This document shows positions 5,450-8,820 of a DNA stretch of 8,820 bases, one piece after another (the first letter of the stretch is position 1; each line of letters begins with the position of its first letter). A model generated the notes under the pieces. It did not search any database, was not told the DNA's origin, and saw only the letters and a program-made list of their open reading frames with translations. Source of the stretch: Candidatus Hydrogenedentota bacterium (GTDB lineage Bacteria > Hydrogenedentota > Hydrogenedentia > Hydrogenedentales > CAITNO01); contig DSBB01000315.1 of assembly GCA_011046175.1 (NCBI GenBank), positions 1-8,820 on the forward strand, written 5' to 3'. The position numbers and the translations under genes were made by a program.

Positions 5450-5893
5450 ATGCTGAAGCATGAAAACCTGAAGGCCGCCAGAAGGCTCCAAAGGGAAGTG
5501 GAAAAAAAACTTTGGGCCAAGCGAAAACGCAAGAAGGACGCCGTGCTGCATTTGCGCGTGGAAGGCAGCGTCATGAACCGAATCAAATCAGAGGCGGCAG
5601 CCCTTGATATGTCCGTATCAGACTTGGTTCGCCACTATTTGACCGAGCATTTCAGAGAGGAAGGCGCAAGCGGCGGCATGTCCGAGTTTTTGTTTGCGTC
5701 TTCGGCATTCAGCGAGGTTGTAATTGTAAACGATAACCACTGTGCCGTCTGTGACCGGACGCTTCATCGGGGAGCGCGCGCTTACTTGGCGCACGGACCG
5801 TTTCCTGCGTCGCCTTTAGTCTGCGGAAGTTGTTACAAAACCCTTCAACAACAACTTGACAACCAAAATAAATCTGACGAAGGAGAAGAATAA
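5450..5893 (+). CDS. Ribbon-helix-helix-like protein with C-terminal four-cysteine zinc-ribbon-like module
   Basis: From ATG 5450 the protein has 147 residues; AGGAG at 5440-5444 lies 5 nt upstream. A longer frame from GTG 5396 lacks a ribosome site and was rejected. Residues 1-30 are basic and helical (KAARRLQREVEKKLWAKRKRKK). Residues about 31-70 look like an RHH DNA-binding domain: strand AVLHLRVEGS, helix VMNRIKSEAAALD, turn MSVSD, helix LVRHYLTEHF. After a linker, C98-x2-C101 and C125-x2-C128 form a zinc-ribbon- or knuckle-like pair around a conserved-looking LAHGPFPASPLVC segment. The tail is acidic. I do not recognise a named family for this fusion. Its stop codon overlaps the next start (TAATG), so the two proteins are probably made together. 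Likely role: metal-containing transcription regulator acting on its own operator at 5331-5359; inferred, not shown. The N-terminal strand could pair as the dimer sheet that contacts DNA. Confidence 0.7.
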   Translation: MLKHENLKAARRLQREVEKKLWAKRKRKKDAVLHLRVEGSVMNRIKSEAAALDMSVSDLVRHYLTEHFREEGASGGMSEFLFASSAFSEVVIVNDNHCAVCDRTLHRGARAYLAHGPFPASPLVCGSCYKTLQQQLDNQNKSDEGEE

Positions 5894-6216
5894 TGAATGA
5901 GCAAAAAGAAAATTCGCACGTGGAAACTGAAATGGAAGGCAAGATATCGCCGGACGAACAGGATGACATTTATAGTCGCGCAATATGTCGCGCGCGAATG
6001 AGGCTGTCGTTGTATATTCACGCGACAGTTTTCGCTAGTGTTATCCTTCTCCTTGTGGTGATAAATCTTTTGACTGCGCCGAGAACGTTGTGGGTCGTAT
6101 GGCCGGTTTTTGGTTGGGGCGCCGGCCTCTCCCTGCATTGGTTCCTCGTTACAAAGATGGTAAAACTTTATCAAAAAATAAAGTCCGAGGAAATTGCGCG
6201 GGAACTTGAAGACTGA
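5893..6216 (+). CDS. 2TM-domain small membrane protein
   Basis: This 107-residue protein has an acidic, charged N-terminus (1-26), the segment DDIYSRAICRARMRLSLYIHATVF typical of the 2TM domain, two membrane helices (about 40-61 and 65-86) around an INLLTAPRTLWVVWPVFGWG turn, and a charged C-terminal helix (KLYQKIKSEEIARELED). The 2TM domain is found alone or fused to histidine kinases and other signalling proteins; its molecular role is not established. Both ends are probably cytoplasmic. ATG 5893 shares one base with the stop of the RHH gene, and AAGGAGAAG lies just upstream within that gene, so translation is likely coupled. The pairing with an RHH-zinc protein suggests a membrane-anchored partner that holds or senses for the regulator; this is inference. 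It ends 39 bp from the convergent glycoside hydrolase, with no clear terminator between. Confidence 0.8.
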   Translation: MNEQKENSHVETEMEGKISPDEQDDIYSRAICRARMRLSLYIHATVFASVILLLVVINLLTAPRTLWVVWPVFGWGAGLSLHWFLVTKMVKLYQKIKSEEIARELED

Positions 6217-6255
6217 ATTTCGCGACAGATGAGGGGGGCGCGCATGGAGTGTTCC

Positions 6256-8631
6256 TCACCATTCCCCCGGCGCGATGCGTTTAATGCCGTAAGGCGGAAC
6301 AACTATCGTCTTGCCGTCGGCGAGGTTCAACGTTTCGGGTGCGTCTTCATAGTTGAGGATCATAAGGTCGCCGTTTTCGCCTGCGCTCATGAACACCTGA
6401 TCGGAATGCTGAATGTCAAGCGTCTTGCGCGTGAGCGGATGCAGCGTGTCAAGAGTCCGCAGGCGCTCGCGTATGAAGTCGGCGTAAAGGTCGTTCGGCT
6501 CCATGTCGCCGGGAAAACGGTGAAACGCGCCTGCGCCCGTATCGCCCCGCGTCCACCGCGCAAACGTGGAAGCGTCGCCCTCCACGGTTCCAAGCGCGCC
6601 TTTGGGAAAGGACGGGTAGCAGACCATGCCGCCATTGCGCATCCATGCGTCTATTGCCGCGAGCACGTCCGCCTCGATGACGTTGCCCCATACGAACACC
6701 AGCGCCTTGTATGTGTTTAGAAAACCGTCGCGAATCAGTTGCTCGTCCAGATAGTCCACCTCGACGACGCGCCGGACGGCGGCGGCGCGCGGATTGAATC
6801 CCCATGCGTACAGATGGCGGAAGGCGGCGTCCTCGAGCTGATTCATGGTTTCCGGATAATACACCGCCACCTCGACCAGCGGCGGGCGGCGGTAGTCCAT
6901 CAACGGCAGATATTTCAGCCACTGGTCAATTGCGGTCTGGTTGTTGAAAATGTTCGAATGATAAGAGAAAAAGTGGTCGCCGTCATTTGTCATCAGATTG
7001 AAGAGGCGTCCCGCCACGCCCCGGGCCGTGTGCGAACTGGCGGGTTCCGTGCCGGTCATCACGCCGTAGTGCCGGGCCGCCGTCATGGCGAGGCGTGTCG
7101 CGCAGATGTTTTGCTCGAAACTGTCCGTCTCGTTGGTAAGGCGTATGCCTCCCCGCACCCGCGCCATGGACTTGGTTTGCCCGGGATAGCTGGTGCCTGA
7201 CTCGACAAAGCCCCAGCCGCCCGCCGATTGATAGATGGGCGTGTCGGGCATGGCCGCGCCCGCCTCCCTCACCCACCAGTCGCACCAGCGCGTCATGGAG
7301 TCGGTGTACCATGACGCGAAATCAATGCGCCTGCGCCGGGACACGATCTGTTGCGGCAGAATAATCTCGATGTCGTCAAAGGAAGCGTAGCCGCTGTTCC
7401 ATGCGGCGTTCAGCGCGTCAATGGTTTCGTACCGTTCCTCCATCACATGTCGGAAATGGGCCTGCGCATCAGGATCGCCCGCCCACCAGCCGATATGGAT
7501 GTGCATGGCCTTGCCCTCGGGCGGCCAGTTGCCCCCGGCGGGATACTGGGACTCTCCGTAGTTGCCGCTCGGGCCGAGGCGCACGCCGCGCAGCGAGCCG
7601 CCGCCGTCGTAATGTTCGCCGAAGGCGCGCAAGACCCGGGTTACATGCCGCGCGTGGCACGGACTCCAGATGCTCTGGATTGGGTTCATGACGCCATGCT
7701 CGAGACAGACAAACCCTTTGTCCTCCTCGCCTTCCAAAAACCAGTTCGGCAACGCGTACGCGGAACCAACTATCAGCAGTGGAAACCATTGCAGTCCGCA
7801 CGCCTGCACCCGCTCAACGAGCGCATCGTAATAGCTGAAATCGAAGACTCCTTCCTGTTCTGGTTCGATCACGTTCCAGCGCATGTACGCCTCGATGGCG
7901 TTGAATCCCAGCACGCGCGCCAGCGGCGCAAGGTTGTGGGCGTTTTCCAAGTCGCTTGCCAGCGAAGAGTTGCCGTCCCCGTGAACCGCAATGCCCGCCG
8001 TGGTAACCAAATCCATCGGACGCTCCAGGGTAATCATGGGCGCCACATCCGTTGGCACGGACGCGGCAATCGCGGCCCACGCGCTTTCCTTTAGCGGTGG
8101 ATGCATGATTATCCGGCGCAGATACTGCAACCCCGAAATGCGCAGATGGGGATGAGCGCTGTCCGTTTTGAAGTTTTCCGGCATGGTGAACGAAAAAAAG
8201 GCGCGTCGCTTCATGCCCGTATTCAGCCGGGTATACGCCTGCTGCCGCGACGGCCCCGCCCACCGGCCGTTGAAGCGATCATCCGCCAGCAACTCCGGCT
8301 GGATCACGCCCGCGCCCTTGTCATGATAAACCGCTTCCAGAACGAACTCCTCCCCCGCTGCAGCGGGCGCATCGGCAAACCGGAACGCCCAATACAGCCG
8401 CGAATACGGGTCGGCGTCCTCCTTGATTTTCAGGCTGGATTCGCCGCCTAACACCGCCCCAACACAGTCATCACGGTTCAACAATTGAATCGCCTGCGTC
8501 GTGTCGTCTCCGGCGACGTCGTACAATATCACGCCCCCGTCTGGCAGCCCTTCTCCGTGACTGTGTAATACAGGCGTCATTACCATCAGGATGAGACCAC
8601 ACAAAAGTCGGTTCTTCTCGATGCGTAACAT
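6256..8631 (-). CDS. Exported GH42/GH14-like glycoside hydrolase (beta-galactosidase-like)
   Basis: From ATG 8631 the protein has 791 residues; AGGAG lies 8 nt upstream. A 28-residue longer start (8715) was rejected because it lacks a ribosome site and would bury the signal peptide (NRLLCGLILMVMTPVL, residues 7-22). Residues about 30-205 look like a beta-sandwich-type domain. A TIM-barrel glycosidase follows (about 235-560): LGFNAIEAYMRWNVIEPEQE (241-260) and GVFDFSYYDALVERVQACGL (261-280) are the GH42/GH14 beta-strand-helix pattern. LGPSGNYGESQYP (352-364) resembles the beta-amylase motif GPAGELRYPS and would carry the acid/base at E360; MTGTEP (525-530) offers E529 as the second carboxylate. 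Residues about 585-730 (YKALVFVWGN, NGGMVCYPSFP) look like the amidotransferase-like domain of GH42 enzymes, and the last 60 residues a small beta domain (LMILNYED, IKRIAPGEW). Substrate is not predictable; galactoside or another glycoside in the periplasm or outside. No promoter recognised. Confidence 0.8.
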   Translation of the reverse strand: MLRIEKNRLLCGLILMVMTPVLHSHGEGLPDGGVILYDVAGDDTTQAIQLLNRDDCVGAVLGGESSLKIKEDADPYSRLYWAFRFADAPAAAGEEFVLEAVYHDKGAGVIQPELLADDRFNGRWAGPSRQQAYTRLNTGMKRRAFFSFTMPENFKTDSAHPHLRISGLQYLRRIIMHPPLKESAWAAIAASVPTDVAPMITLERPMDLVTTAGIAVHGDGNSSLASDLENAHNLAPLARVLGFNAIEAYMRWNVIEPEQEGVFDFSYYDALVERVQACGLQWFPLLIVGSAYALPNWFLEGEEDKGFVCLEHGVMNPIQSIWSPCHARHVTRVLRAFGEHYDGGGSLRGVRLGPSGNYGESQYPAGGNWPPEGKAMHIHIGWWAGDPDAQAHFRHVMEERYETIDALNAAWNSGYASFDDIEIILPQQIVSRRRRIDFASWYTDSMTRWCDWWVREAGAAMPDTPIYQSAGGWGFVESGTSYPGQTKSMARVRGGIRLTNETDSFEQNICATRLAMTAARHYGVMTGTEPASSHTARGVAGRLFNLMTNDGDHFFSYHSNIFNNQTAIDQWLKYLPLMDYRRPPLVEVAVYYPETMNQLEDAAFRHLYAWGFNPRAAAVRRVVEVDYLDEQLIRDGFLNTYKALVFVWGNVIEADVLAAIDAWMRNGGMVCYPSFPKGALGTVEGDASTFARWTRGDTGAGAFHRFPGDMEPNDLYADFIRERLRTLDTLHPLTRKTLDIQHSDQVFMSAGENGDLMILNYEDAPETLNLADGKTIVVPPYGIKRIAPGEW

Positions 8632-8743
8632 AAACGCTCTCCTCAAAGTATTTAACCCGAGTAACAGTTTAGCCGAATGGCGACGAACCATGATAGCCGA
8701 ATAACCTTTGTTCATACGTCATTGCTAGCGATCCACCTCACGG

Positions 8744-8771
8744 CGCGGGGTTTTTCTTCAAAGAAACCGCG
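8744..8771. repeat. Imperfect hairpin upstream of the glycoside hydrolase
   Basis: CGCGGGGTTTTTCTT (8744-8758) and AAGAAACCGCG (8761-8771) can pair with small bulges around a 2-nt loop; the inner TTTCTT-CA-AAGAAA is perfect. It lies more than 110 nt before the glycoside hydrolase start. It has no terminal T-tract on either strand, so terminator, leader structure and binding site all remain possible. Confidence 0.3.
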
Positions 8772-8776
8772 ACTCG

Positions 8777-8807
8777 CATTACGGGGGGACACAATTTTTT
8801 CATAATG
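8777..8807. repeat. Possible GGGGGACACAAT-type short repeat at the right edge
   Basis: The stretch CATTACGGGGGGACACAAT (8777-8795) is followed by TTTTTTCATAATG, so CATTA and TAATG form a 5-bp inverted pair. GGGGGACACAAT resembles a short intergenic repeat core seen near transposases in several bacterial genomes; this is from memory and based on one short copy. Confidence 0.25.
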
Positions 8808-8820
8808 ATACGTCTTATAT

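Overview
The window is about 8.8 kb of moderately GC-rich bacterial chromosome. Nothing in it is viral or plasmid-like. The gene content includes a DUF1080 (3-keto-disaccharide hydrolase-like) protein, an exported glycerophosphodiester phosphodiesterase, a paralogous URO-D-fold protein, a large exported GH42/GH14-like glycoside hydrolase and the remains of an MNT nucleotidyltransferase. This suggests an environmental, saccharolytic, Gram-negative-type bacterium of the Planctomycetes-Verrucomicrobia-Lentisphaerae sphere or Hydrogenedentota. That placement is inferred from gene families only; there is no rRNA or phylogenetic marker here.

Layout. Positions 1-441 (minus) hold the 5' part of a DUF1080 gene whose conserved domain stops abruptly in a short repeat at the left edge. 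A 360-bp divergent intergenic region follows, with a good sigma70-type promoter facing each way and a palindrome between them. To the right, 802-2390 (plus) is a two-gene unit: a membrane protein made of two LAB_N (lipid A biosynthesis N-terminal) repeats, then an exported glycerophosphodiester phosphodiesterase. A DegP/HtrA-type periplasmic protease (2598-3749, plus) has its own promoter. It ends tail-to-tail with, and overlaps by 11 bp, a URO-D superfamily gene (3739-4875, minus).

Upstream of the URO-D gene on the same strand lies a decayed MNT nucleotidyltransferase (about 4907-5221). It has two in-frame amber stops, a damaged GS motif and no clear start. Next comes a tight two-gene operon (5450-6216, plus): a ribbon-helix-helix protein with a C-terminal four-cysteine zinc-ribbon-like module, and a small 2TM-domain membrane protein, overlapping as TAATG. 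Its promoter matches the sigma70 consensus exactly (TTGACA-17-TATAAT) and contains a perfect 11+7+11 inverted repeat. This is the best candidate here for an uncharacterised, autoregulated membrane-linked regulatory module. The window closes with a large minus-strand glycoside hydrolase (6256-8631) and a short stretch with a hairpin and another possible repeat fragment at the right edge.

How the genes may work together: the LAB_N/GDPD pair and HtrA point to envelope lipid and protein maintenance. DUF1080 and the GH42/GH14-like enzyme point to carbohydrate breakdown. The RHH-Zn/2TM pair is probably a separate regulatory cassette. These links are inferences from family and position.
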